Shown here piece after piece: positions 1 through 6,487 of a DNA stretch of 8,696 nucleotides (position 1 is its first letter; each line of letters starts with the position of its first letter). The translations under genes were made by a program, and so were the position numbers. The notes below the pieces were generated by a model. That model was not told the origin of the DNA. It did no database searches and saw only the letters and a program-made list of their open reading frames with translations. Origin of the DNA: SIAJ01 sp036266155 (GTDB lineage: Bacteria > Planctomycetota > Planctomycetia > Gemmatales > Gemmataceae); contig DATANR010000234.1 of NCBI GenBank assembly GCA_036266155.1, forward strand, positions 1 to 8,696, given 5' to 3'.

Positions 1-165
1 GTCGGCGATCTCGCGGAGTCGTTGCTGAAGCGCGATCTACAAACGAAAGACGCCTCCAAAACCGTGCCCGGCTTCGGAGGCGTGCTGGATGTGATCGATT
101 CACTCTTGTTCGCTGCGCCGATTTCGTATTTGTGGTTTACGATCGGCCTCCGTTTAGCGTTGTGA
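1..165 (+). CDS. cdsA: Phosphatidate cytidylyltransferase (CDP-diglyceride synthase), C-terminal fragment
   Basis: This is the last 54 codons of a gene entering from the left edge; frame 1 is open from base 1 to a TGA at 163-165. The family converts phosphatidic acid and CTP to CDP-diacylglycerol in the cytoplasmic membrane, the branch point of phospholipid synthesis. The fragment carries the family's C-terminal signature: S7-L-L-K10-R11, four residues, K16-D17, then P23-G-F-G26-G27-V-L-D30-V-I-D33. The usual His before the GG pair is Phe25 and the usual Arg of DRxD is Val31; the Lys, Gly and both Asp positions are kept. A hydrophobic segment (about residues 35-50) fits the last transmembrane helix. 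The gene converges with thrS, and its stop codon lies inside a hairpin. The call is firm although only the tail is visible. Confidence 0.88.
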   Translation, partial: VGDLAESLLKRDLQTKDASKTVPGFGGVLDVIDSLLFAAPISYLWFTIGLRLAL

Positions 166-189
166 CCGTCGGTCATAACGCTAAACGGA
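149..189. terminator. Long hairpin between convergent cdsA and thrS, probable bidirectional terminator
   Basis: Bases 149-161 pair perfectly with 177-189 (13 bp; core arms CCGTTTAGCGTT and AACGCTAAACGG). After one G.U at 162/176 the stem continues as 5 bp, 163-167 with 171-175, leaving a GTC loop. In the plus-strand RNA this is a nearly continuous 19-bp stem; in the minus-strand RNA position 162/176 becomes a C/A mismatch. It overlaps the cdsA stop codon (163-165) and begins 5 bases downstream of the thrS stop. Neither side has a T-run, so it is not a canonical intrinsic terminator. A role in ending or protecting both 3' ends is inferred from position and symmetry. Confidence 0.55.
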
Positions 190-193
190 TCAA

Positions 194-2452
194 TTACCCC
201 GCGAACTTCGCCTCGCTATCCGACAATCCGGCGTTGGCCGTACTCACGTTGCGAATCCGCTTCTCGTCGACTTCCTGGCGGAACCGTGCGATCAATTCGC
301 TGACGGGCATCGACCCCTTGTCGCGCTTGTTCATCTCCTTTTCGGATTCGTCGCGCAACGACACGGCGCCCGCCGATTGCTCCTTCTCGCCGACGATCAG
401 GAGGTAGGGGATCTTTTCCAACGAGCCGTCGCGGATCTTCGCGCCGATCTTCTCCGGCCGATAGTCGCCGGAAACGCGCAACCCGGCGGTCTTCAGCGCT
501 GCCTCGACCGACTTGCCGTACTCGTTGAACTTCTCGCTCACGGTCATGATGCGCGCTTGCTCTGGCGCTAGCCAGAGCGGGAACGCGCCGGCAAAGTGCT
601 CGATCAGGATGCCGCAGAAGCGCTCCATCGAGCCGAACGGTGCGCGATGGATCATCACCGGCTGGTGCCGATGGTTGTCGGCCCCCGTGTATTCGAGGTC
701 GAAGCGCTTCGGCAAGTTGTAATCGAGCTGCACGGTCCCGAGTTGCCACTCGCGGCCGATGCAGTCCTTGACGATGAAGTCGATCTTCGGCCCATAGAAC
801 GCCGCCTCGCCGACGCCGATCGAGTAGTTCATCTTGAGCGCCGACACGACCTCGACGAGCGTCTTCTCCGCGTTTTCCCACAATTCCGGCGGGCCGACGT
901 ATTTGTTGCTCGCCGGGTCGCGCACGCTGACCCGCACGCGATAGTCGTTCAGGCTGAGCGTCTTCAAGATCATCAACACGAGATCAATGTTGTTTTCTAA
1001 CTCGCTGCGCACCTGGTCGGGCGTCACGAACAGGTGCGCGTCGTCCTGGGTGAAGCCACGAACGCGGGTCATGCCGCCGAGTTCGCCCGATTGCTCAAAA
1101 CGATAGACGGTCCCGAACTCGGCCAACCGCACCGGCAAATCGCGATAGCTTCGTGGCTGCGCTTTGTAGATTTGAATGTGGTGCGGGCAATTCATCGGCT
1201 TGAGCAGGTAACCTTCCTGGCCGTGCAGCCAATTCTTGAGCGCATCGAGCTTGCCCGCGTTGCCTTTGGCGGCTCGGTACTCGTTCCACAATCCGCGTGC
1301 GTCAAGGACGACCTGGCCCCAGGTGTATTGCGCGTTGTCTTGCTCGCCCTCCGGCAGCTCGCCCTTGGTGAAGGCTTCGAGCAGGTTAAGAAACGCCGCT
1401 TCGCGCTCGGGTGGCAGGTGATTTTTCTCGAGCAGCGTCAACCAGGTGTCGACGGTCTGGCTGATCGGATTCATGAATAGCGGCGGATACTGTGCGTCGC
1501 GATAGTAGGGGAAGTGTCCGCTCGTGCGATAGAGATCGAGCCGGCCGATGTGCGGGGTGTACACGGGCGAGTAGCCGCGGCGGAGAAGTTCGTCCTTGAT
1601 AAAGCCTTCGAGGAGGCTGCGCACCATCGCGCCACGCGGCATCCACAGAATCAAACCCTGGCCGGCCTCCTGGCTGATGGTGAACAGCTTCAATTGCTTG
1701 CCGAGCACGCGATGATCGCGCTTCTTCGCTTCTTCGAGCTGGGCGAGATACGCATCGAGGTCCTTCTGATTGAAGAACGCGGTTGCGTACAGTCGCTGAA
1801 GTTGCTTCCGGTTCGCGTCGTTCTTCCAATATGCCCCGGCAATGCTGAGCAGCTTGAACGCTCCGACCTTGCCCGCGTTCGGGATGTGCGGGCCGCGACA
1901 GAGGTCGATGAATTCGCCCTGGCGATAGAAGCTCAGGCTCGGGTATTTTTTCAACTCCTCGTCGATGTGCTCGACCTTGAATTCCTGCTTCATGTCGGCA
2001 CACAGCGCCCGGCCCTCGGCGGTTGATCGTTCGAATCGTTCGAACGGTTCGCCGGCCGCGATGATCTTCTTCATCTCCGCTTCGATGCGCGGGAAATCGG
2101 CCTCAGTGATCGGCGTCGGCGAGTCGATGTCGTAGTAGAACCCGTTCGCCAGCGCTGGTCCGAACGCGAGTTGCGTGCCGGGAAAGAGGCGCATCACTGC
2201 GCGCGCCATGATGTGAGCCGAGCTATGACGCAGAACTTCCAGGGCTTCGGGGTCGCGATCCGTCAGAATCTGAAACGACGCCTCGGCAGGCTCGGTCGGG
2301 AATTCGCGAGCGAGGTCGACGATCTCGCCGTTGACCTTGGCGGCGACGGCGGCTTGGGCCAGCCGCTTGCCGATGCTCTCGGCCACGTCGCGCGGCCGCG
2401 AGCCGGGCGCGACCTGGCGGGCCGAGCCATCCGGAAGTTTGAGAGTAATCAT
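194..2452 (-). CDS. thrS: Threonyl-tRNA synthetase
   Basis: Class II aminoacyl-tRNA synthetase that charges tRNA-Thr with threonine in the cytoplasm. The 752 residues read in family order. A TGS domain spans about 1-62. The editing domain has H76xxxH80 and C185xxxH189, the hydrolytic metal-site residues that clear Ser-tRNA-Thr. The catalytic core has zinc ligands C422 (KPMNCP), H473 (QDDAH) and H602 (IHRAPFGS), plus motif 2 around YRFEQSGE with R451 and TRVRGFTQDD. The anticodon-binding domain covers about 625-735. E. coli ThrRS has about 642 residues. Most of the excess lies between SGHFPYYRDA (311-320) and KPMNCP (418), where about 107 residues replace the roughly 23 of E. coli. The ATG has GGAG at 2463-2466, 10 bases upstream on the minus strand. 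It is divergent from the isomerase gene and convergent with cdsA. Confidence 0.98.
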   Translation of the reverse strand: MITLKLPDGSARQVAPGSRPRDVAESIGKRLAQAAVAAKVNGEIVDLAREFPTEPAEASFQILTDRDPEALEVLRHSSAHIMARAVMRLFPGTQLAFGPALANGFYYDIDSPTPITEADFPRIEAEMKKIIAAGEPFERFERSTAEGRALCADMKQEFKVEHIDEELKKYPSLSFYRQGEFIDLCRGPHIPNAGKVGAFKLLSIAGAYWKNDANRKQLQRLYATAFFNQKDLDAYLAQLEEAKKRDHRVLGKQLKLFTISQEAGQGLILWMPRGAMVRSLLEGFIKDELLRRGYSPVYTPHIGRLDLYRTSGHFPYYRDAQYPPLFMNPISQTVDTWLTLLEKNHLPPEREAAFLNLLEAFTKGELPEGEQDNAQYTWGQVVLDARGLWNEYRAAKGNAGKLDALKNWLHGQEGYLLKPMNCPHHIQIYKAQPRSYRDLPVRLAEFGTVYRFEQSGELGGMTRVRGFTQDDAHLFVTPDQVRSELENNIDLVLMILKTLSLNDYRVRVSVRDPASNKYVGPPELWENAEKTLVEVVSALKMNYSIGVGEAAFYGPKIDFIVKDCIGREWQLGTVQLDYNLPKRFDLEYTGADNHRHQPVMIHRAPFGSMERFCGILIEHFAGAFPLWLAPEQARIMTVSEKFNEYGKSVEAALKTAGLRVSGDYRPEKIGAKIRDGSLEKIPYLLIVGEKEQSAGAVSLRDESEKEMNKRDKGSMPVSELIARFRQEVDEKRIRNVSTANAGLSDSEAKFAG

Positions 2453-2484
2453 CGGGAAACTGCTCCAGAAGTCCGGTCGATTGA

Positions 2485-2505
2485 CACGCCCCTACAACGG
2501 GCGTG
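2485..2505 (-). promoter_or_regulatory. thrS leader hairpin with a tRNA-Thr anticodon-like loop (candidate autoregulatory operator)
   Basis: On the minus strand the thrS leader contains a perfect 7-bp stem, CACGCCC/GGGCGTG, closed by the 7-base loop GUUGUAG. Numbered like an anticodon loop, it has U33, UGU at 34-36 (a threonine anticodon, reading ACA) and A37. The stem ends 18 bases before the GGAG Shine-Dalgarno of thrS and 32 bases before the ATG. In E. coli, ThrRS represses its own mRNA by binding leader arms that mimic the tRNA-Thr anticodon arm just upstream of the ribosome site. The same logic here is inference. G32 and G38 are unusual, and a chance match is possible. Confidence 0.35.
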
Positions 2506-2526
2506 CTCCGGGCGGGACACTTGAAA

Positions 2527-2542
2527 ATGAACGAAGGTTCAT
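2527..2542. other. Small perfect inverted repeat in the thrS/isomerase intergenic region
   Basis: ATGAAC (2527-2532) and GTTCAT (2537-2542) are perfect inverted arms around a 4-base spacer. In the thrS leader RNA this would be a second, weaker hairpin upstream of the anticodon-like arm, and it contains the string UUCGU, but the CGU lies partly in the stem. As DNA it could equally be a small operator between the divergent genes. No use is demonstrated. I found no convincing -10/-35 pair in the rest of 2453-2663, only a TATACA at 2592-2597 facing the isomerase gene. Confidence 0.25.
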
Positions 2543-2649
2543 GGTACGGCTCGCTCGGCATGTTGGCCTTTCCCCATTGGAACCACTTCGCTATACACCC
2601 GGCCTTGTGTTGCCCGCCGGTCCGCACCGGCGGCGTTCGTTGCTTCCGC

Positions 2650-2655
2650 AGGAGG
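2650..2655 (+). promoter_or_regulatory. Ribosome binding site of the isomerase gene
   Basis: A perfect AGGAGG lies 8 bases before the ATG at 2664. It fixes this start over in-frame upstream ones (the frame is open back to 2331, inside thrS), and the protein then opens with a clean signal peptide. Confidence 0.85.
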
Positions 2656-2663
2656 CCTTACTC

Positions 2664-3647
2664 ATGCCGCGCGCAATTGGATTCTTTGCCGCGTTGGTCG
2701 TCGCTTCGTCGCTCGTCGCTCAGCAGCCGGCCGCGCCGGCCAAGAAGGTCGCCGCGACCGTCAATGGCCGCGAGATTTCAGAAGCGGCCGTGGAGCGGGC
2801 GCTCAAGCCGGTTCCAGCCGAGACGCGAGCGAAAGCCCGGCCCGAGGTGATCAATTACTTGATCGAGAATGTCCTGGTGGACTACTACCTCGAACTGCTC
2901 AAGATCGTCGTCGAGCCGAAGGAAGTCGATACGCAAATCGAAACCTTCAAGAAGCAAATCACGGACTCGAAGCAGGACTTTGCCAAAGTGCTCGAGAAGA
3001 TGGACATCTCCGAAGCCGAGCTGCGTGTCGAGGTTCTGAATACGCTGCGTTGGGAAAAGTTCGCCGCCCAGCAGGCAACCGATGACAAGCTGAAAAAGCT
3101 CTTCGAGGCGAGCCCCGAGATCTTCGACGGCTCCATGGTTCACGCCCGCCACATTCTGATTACGCCGGAAGCCAACACGGACGCTGGCAAAGCGGCCGCG
3201 CTCAAGAAGATTCAAGAAATCAAAGCTGGAATCGACGCGGCGATCGCAACGGCAACCGCCAAGGTGCCGGTCGCAGTGGCGCCGCTCGATCGGCAACGGC
3301 AGATCAACCAGGCGACCGACGACGCGTTCAGCGCCGCCGCCCGTGAAAAGTCGTCGTGCCCCACCAAGCGCGACGGCGGCGATCTCGGCGAGTTTCCGCG
3401 CATGGGCATGATGGTAGAGGCGTTCTCCAAGGCCGCGTTCGCCATGAAGCCCTACGAAGTGAGCAACCCGGTCGAAACGCAGTACGGCTACCACTTGATC
3501 CTGGTCACTGGCAAAAAGCCGGGCGAGGCCGTGGCGTTCGAAATGATCAAGGGCGCCGTGTCCGAGGTTTATGGAGCGCGTCTGCGTGAGGCGATTGTCG
3601 CCAAGATGAAGGCGGATCCGAATACGAAGATCGACGTCAGTAAGTAA
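2664..3647 (+). CDS. Exported parvulin-type peptidyl-prolyl cis-trans isomerase (SurA/PrsA-like)
   Basis: A 327-residue protein predicted to catalyse proline cis-trans isomerisation and assist folding of exported proteins outside the cytoplasmic membrane. Residues 1-19 form a signal peptide (Arg3, hydrophobic core, then LVA before QQP); no lipobox Cys is seen. Residues 28-150 are a SurA-N-like helical region starting VAATVNGREIS. The parvulin domain is about 157-285, with VHARHILI (H160, H163), SSCP (C232, at the position of the active-site Cys of E. coli PpiC and Pin1), GGDLGEF, M250, F254 and QYGYHLI (H277). About 25 extra residues rich in Ala, Val and Gln (roughly 195-220) interrupt the domain between the first helix and SSCP. 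The gene has a strong Shine-Dalgarno and is followed by an intrinsic terminator, so it is probably monocistronic. The family is certain, but the specific chaperone role is not. Confidence 0.95.
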   Translation: MPRAIGFFAALVVASSLVAQQPAAPAKKVAATVNGREISEAAVERALKPVPAETRAKARPEVINYLIENVLVDYYLELLKIVVEPKEVDTQIETFKKQITDSKQDFAKVLEKMDISEAELRVEVLNTLRWEKFAAQQATDDKLKKLFEASPEIFDGSMVHARHILITPEANTDAGKAAALKKIQEIKAGIDAAIATATAKVPVAVAPLDRQRQINQATDDAFSAAAREKSSCPTKRDGGDLGEFPRMGMMVEAFSKAAFAMKPYEVSNPVETQYGYHLILVTGKKPGEAVAFEMIKGAVSEVYGARLREAIVAKMKADPNTKIDVSK

Positions 3648-3670
3648 ACTTGGATTTGGGCAATCGCGAT

Positions 3671-3698
3671 GGCCGGGGCAACAGGCCCCGGCCTTTTT
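3671..3698 (+). terminator. Rho-independent terminator after the isomerase gene
   Basis: A perfect 9-bp GC-rich stem, GGCCGGGGC (3671-3679) with GCCCCGGCC (3685-3693), closes the loop AACAG and is followed by five T (3694-3698). It lies 23 bases after the isomerase stop. It is the only textbook intrinsic terminator in the window, and it sits just 6 bases before the Shine-Dalgarno of the next gene. Confidence 0.9.
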
Positions 3699-3703
3699 CG
3701 TTT

Positions 3704-3707
3704 GAGG
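3704..3707 (+). promoter_or_regulatory. Ribosome binding site of the DUF486 gene
   Basis: GAGG lies 8 bases upstream of the ATG at 3716. It supports this start over the in-frame TTG at 3650, whose reading would run through the terminator hairpin and add non-conserved residues before the first membrane helix. Confidence 0.75.
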
Positions 3708-3715
3708 AACTGGCA

Positions 3716-4102
3716 ATGCGCTCTGTGATCTTGCTGATCTTCTCCAACGCCTTCATGACGATCGCGTGGTACGGCCACCTGCGGTTCCGTGATTTCCCAC
3801 TCTGGTCCGTGATTCTCGTGAGCTGGTTGATCGCCCTACCCGAATACGCGTTCCAGGTGCCGGCCAACCGACTCGGCTACGGTCAGTTCAGCGCGACACA
3901 GCTCAAGATCATTCAAGAAGCAATCTCAGTCAGCGCGTTCGTCATCTTCGGGTACGTGTATCTGAAAGAGTCGCCGACGTGGAAGACCGCTGGTGCTTTC
4001 TTGCTCATCCTGGCAGCCGTGACGCTGGCGGCTTCCGATCGAGCGAGTGTCGCGAAGATTGAAGGCGAGCGTGTCGATGAGTTGCCGGCGCAGCCGATGT
4101 AA
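3716..4102 (+). CDS. Small DMT-superfamily membrane protein (DUF486)
   Basis: A 128-residue integral membrane protein matching the DUF486 family, which is grouped with drug/metabolite transporters; no substrate is known to me. Four hydrophobic helices are visible at about 3-19, 29-47, 66-83 and 89-106. The family's hallmark stretches are present: SNxFMTxAWYGHL (10-22), PLWxVILVSW (28-37), EYxFQVPANRxGYGQFSAxQLKxIQE (43-68) and a YLKE loop before TM4. A charged tail of about 20 residues (from Asp108) follows TM4, probably longer than in most relatives. The size is about half of a classic 10-helix DMT carrier, so it probably acts as an oligomer. There is no visible promoter in the 68 bases separating it from the isomerase gene. 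It converges on the HSP90 operon. Confidence 0.93.
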   Translation: MRSVILLIFSNAFMTIAWYGHLRFRDFPLWSVILVSWLIALPEYAFQVPANRLGYGQFSATQLKIIQEAISVSAFVIFGYVYLKESPTWKTAGAFLLILAAVTLAASDRASVAKIEGERVDELPAQPM

Positions 4103-4134
4103 TGGGATCTGCCTCCAATAGGTGAGCAAATCCG

Positions 4135-4210
4135 CCGGAGGCCGAAGGGCCGTGAGGGCGACGGCGTTCTATCAATGACACCGTCGCCCTCGCTGCGCTT
4201 CGGTCTCCGG
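4135..4210. repeat. Large imperfect palindrome between convergent genes, possible bidirectional terminator or dispersed repeat
   Basis: Two 30-base arms, 4135-4164 and 4181-4210, are inverted copies with 26 Watson-Crick pairs, two G.T pairs and two mismatches by hand count, around a 16-base loop. The inner 11 bp (GAGGGCGACGG with CCGTCGCCCTC) and the outer CCGGAG/CTCCGG are perfect. It lies 32 bases after the DUF486 stop and 33 bases beyond the 3' end of the helical-protein gene on the other strand. Only a weak T-rich stretch (TCTTATT) follows on the plus strand. A terminator role fits the position, but the length is large for one, so a palindromic repeat or miniature element is an alternative. 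Confidence 0.6.
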
Positions 4211-4233
4211 TCTTATTCGACCCGGACGTTTAG

Positions 4234-4248
4234 ATTAGATGATCTAAT
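4234..4248. repeat. Short AT-rich perfect palindrome over a stop codon
   Basis: ATTAGAT (4234-4240), one G, then ATCTAAT (4242-4248) form a perfect 15-base palindrome. It covers the TAG stop (4244-4246) of the minus-strand helical-protein gene. It is AT-rich in a GC-rich neighbourhood. It may be an operator-like or structural site, or may simply be chance. Confidence 0.25.
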
Positions 4249-5365
4249 ACGGAATCGCCGCCGCCCACTTGCGGAACTTCCCAGCCTTGTCGACGAGTCT
4301 CTCATGGTGCGAATTGCCATTGCGCCGATCGAACTGCCGCGACAGAACAACAGCTCGTTTGCGAACTTCGGCGGCGAGATCAGCCAACACATAATCGCCT
4401 TCCGCCCGTGCGAACGGTGAGCCGGCCGGCAAGCGCAACTTCATCTTCTCCTTGCGTTCGGCCAAGACCTCGATCGTGAGCAGCATGTTTCGGAAGAACG
4501 CGAGGCTGCCGAGCGGGTCGTGCGACGCCTCCACCGTCGGCAAATGCGCTTCGAGAAGCTTGACGGCGCGAGCGCTGTTGCCAGTCAGCGCCAGGAACGC
4601 CATGTGCTCCCCCCAGTGCCACACGGCACTGACGTCGCGGCGGATGAGGGGGTAACCCTTCTTGTGATAGCGCATCGCGTCCTCGCCGCGGCCGACGCGC
4701 AGGAGCGGCAGCAACACATCGGCGTACGTGCTGTCGGGCACCTTGGCGCAACGCATGCCGCTATCGATCAGCTCTTCCCCCTTGCGTAGCCCGAGCACAT
4801 TTTTGCCGATATCGAGCCAGTAGCCGACATGGCCGTTGAGTTCGCACGCCAGGCAATCGCTCAGGAACGAGCGCGGCAAGCGCATAAATTGCTTGTGCAC
4901 CGCCGCGGCCGTCTTGTAGTCGCCGGTTTGCTGTGCGACGGTGCGCCGCATGCCGACGACTGGTTGAATCGAGCCAGAATAATCGCGGAAACGGCGTTCC
5001 ATGTCGTCGAGCATCGCGTGCAAGGTCTCGAGCTTCACGTCCGGAAACTTGGCGATGGCGCCCATCACCCATTTCATGCGCCAGAGCAATTCGTACGGCG
5101 CCACCGCGGACTCCTCGCCGCGATCGAACACGGATAAGCACCAGGAGAACGTAACGATCAGCAGATCCGGCCGGCCGCCGAAGCAAGCCGCGTCCATTAA
5201 TTCCTGACGGGAACGATAAGCAAGCGCCGTGTCGTTGTGCATGTCGGCAATGCGCACCGCTTCCTCGCAGAGATCGATGCGGGTCGCTCCGTGCGGCAGC
5301 GCTTCGGCCTGGGTCAACAGCCGATCGATCTGGTCGGTATGGTCGTTCGCTTTCGGGCGCTTCAT
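4244..5365 (-). CDS. Helical-repeat (TPR-like) protein, second paralogue of the HSP90 operon
   Basis: I do not recognise a named family. The 373 residues are almost entirely predicted amphipathic helix, with no signal peptide or membrane segment, consistent with a cytoplasmic alpha-solenoid of TPR type. Residues 11-160 align along their length with the neighbouring 369-residue protein (RLLxxAExLPxG, FSWCLxxxDR, LLWxxxWV). Residues 215-275 align without gaps with 209-269 of the neighbour, with 31 of 61 identical by hand count, including ADVLLP, HKKGY and HMAFLALTxN. Two C-terminal motifs are shared: LRLPAGSPFA (310-319) and FDRRNGNxxxxxRLV (345-358). It is the last gene of the operon, starting 12 bases after the upstream stop with only a weak GGA as Shine-Dalgarno, so coupling is likely. 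A role as partner of the encoded HSP90 is inferred from context alone. Confidence 0.9.
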   Translation of the reverse strand: MKRPKANDHTDQIDRLLTQAEALPHGATRIDLCEEAVRIADMHNDTALAYRSRQELMDAACFGGRPDLLIVTFSWCLSVFDRGEESAVAPYELLWRMKWVMGAIAKFPDVKLETLHAMLDDMERRFRDYSGSIQPVVGMRRTVAQQTGDYKTAAAVHKQFMRLPRSFLSDCLACELNGHVGYWLDIGKNVLGLRKGEELIDSGMRCAKVPDSTYADVLLPLLRVGRGEDAMRYHKKGYPLIRRDVSAVWHWGEHMAFLALTGNSARAVKLLEAHLPTVEASHDPLGSLAFFRNMLLTIEVLAERKEKMKLRLPAGSPFARAEGDYVLADLAAEVRKRAVVLSRQFDRRNGNSHHERLVDKAGKFRKWAAAIPY

Positions 5366-5377
5366 GGGATCATCCGA

Positions 5378-6487
5378 TCATGGACTGAGCGGGCAGGGGG
5401 CGAACAGCCGTTGTAGCCGGGGAACGGCGACGAGACGCTTGGTGAAATAGTCGTTGCCGTTCCGCTCGTCGAACGCGGCCGCCAGCTCGCCAGCGGCTGT
5501 TCGCATCCAGTCCCGCAACTCCGCGACCGTCGCCCGGCCATCAGTTGCGATCGGGCAGTCGGCGGGCACACGCAGCCGGTTCACGCCTTTCTTTACCTTC
5601 ATCAGCCGGTCGAGCAACGGCAACGTATCGGTCAGAAACCGCATGCGATTGAAGACGTTTGAAGTTCGCAACGCGTCAGAAAGATGTTTCTCGAATAGGC
5701 GAACCGCCCGGTTGAGGTTGTCGGTCAGGGCAAGAAACGCGATGTGCTTGGCGATCGAATCGAGGTGCCGAATGTTCTTACCGCGCAACTTGTATCCGCG
5801 TTTGTGGCAGGGCATCGCTTCGGCCGCCCGCCCCTCCTTCAGCATGGGCAACAACACGTCGGCACAGGCTTGGCCTTCGAAGTGCTCGGACTCGATCGAC
5901 CTGGTGAGAAACGGTTCGGCCGCCTGCAAGGCCTGCTTCGGCTGATTGCGGAAGAGCTGGTACGTGATCTCGAAGCCCCGCTCGGTCTCTCGGCCGTCGG
6001 CAAGCCGATCTTCGGGGGCCTTCCAAAGCTGCTTGCTCGCCGCAATGGCAGCCGTTGCATCCCCCATGTCGACGCCCATCTTGCGGCACATCAACCAATA
6101 GGATCGCGGACTCGCGCCTGTTTGCTGATAGCGCCGCGCCATCTCCGCCTTCATCTCCTCGATCTTCGCACGTGAGATTTCGGGAAACGTGCAGAGCGAG
6201 CTGACCACCCAGCGGAATTCCCAGAGAAGGCGAATGATCGGGAAGCGCTCCGGATCGCGATCGCATTGCGCCAGGCACCAGGTGAACGCGACGAGCATCA
6301 CCTGGCACTCGTCAGCGACGAGGCAGACGCCGAGCATGGTCCGGCGCACTTCGAATGCGAGTTCGACGTCTTGATGGCTGTCCGCGATCGCCGCGGCTTG
6401 CTCGACGAGCGCGACCTTGGCCGGCCCATCCGGAAGGCCCTCGGCCTCGCCCATCAGGCGCGCGACCTGCGCGAAATGGCCGCTCAC
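5378..6487 (-). CDS. Helical-repeat (TPR-like) protein, first paralogue, coupled to the HSP90 gene
   Basis: A 369-residue, probably cytoplasmic all-helical protein of unrecognised family, clearly paralogous to the following gene product. Shared landmarks are RLMxEAExLPDG (10-21), FTWCLxxxDR (68-77), RLLWEFRWV (86-94), ADVLLPML (209-216), CHKRGY (227-232), HIAFLALTxN (248-257), LRVPADCPIA (305-314) and FDERNGNxxxxxRLV (339-353). The middle (about 125-205) is much less alike between the two, so that part may carry different specificity. The start is GTG, overlapping the TGA of the HSP90 gene as GTGA, with GAGG 7 bases upstream inside the HSP90 coding end; this fixes the start. The arrangement implies translational coupling and fairly even production with the chaperone. 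TPR-like is a fold-level guess; no single canonical TPR consensus is obvious. Confidence 0.9.
   Translation of the reverse strand: MSGHFAQVARLMGEAEGLPDGPAKVALVEQAAAIADSHQDVELAFEVRRTMLGVCLVADECQVMLVAFTWCLAQCDRDPERFPIIRLLWEFRWVVSSLCTFPEISRAKIEEMKAEMARRYQQTGASPRSYWLMCRKMGVDMGDATAAIAASKQLWKAPEDRLADGRETERGFEITYQLFRNQPKQALQAAEPFLTRSIESEHFEGQACADVLLPMLKEGRAAEAMPCHKRGYKLRGKNIRHLDSIAKHIAFLALTDNLNRAVRLFEKHLSDALRTSNVFNRMRFLTDTLPLLDRLMKVKKGVNRLRVPADCPIATDGRATVAELRDWMRTAAGELAAAFDERNGNDYFTKRLVAVPRLQRLFAPCPLSP

Noticed and set aside
2028..2046. Perfect 19-base palindrome CGTTCGAA-TCG-TTCGAACG inside thrS
   Set aside because: It is explained by the coding of the Phe-Glu-Arg-Phe-Glu-Arg stretch (138-142 region) and has no regulatory context.
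2481..2509. TTGACA at 2481-2486 as a -35 element toward the isomerase gene
   Set aside because: The hexamer 17 bp downstream is TGCTCC, not -10-like, and the true start is about 180 bases away; the TTGACA overlaps the thrS leader hairpin.
3650..3715. TTG at 3650 as an upstream start of the DUF486 protein
   Set aside because: It would translate through the terminator hairpin, adds 22 residues without family similarity, and lacks a ribosome site, whereas the ATG at 3716 has GAGG 8 bases upstream.
2778..3716. Minus-strand open frame of 312 codons over the isomerase gene
   Set aside because: It is the shadow of a gene with clear parvulin motifs and a strong Shine-Dalgarno; its own translation is low-complexity and unrecognisable.
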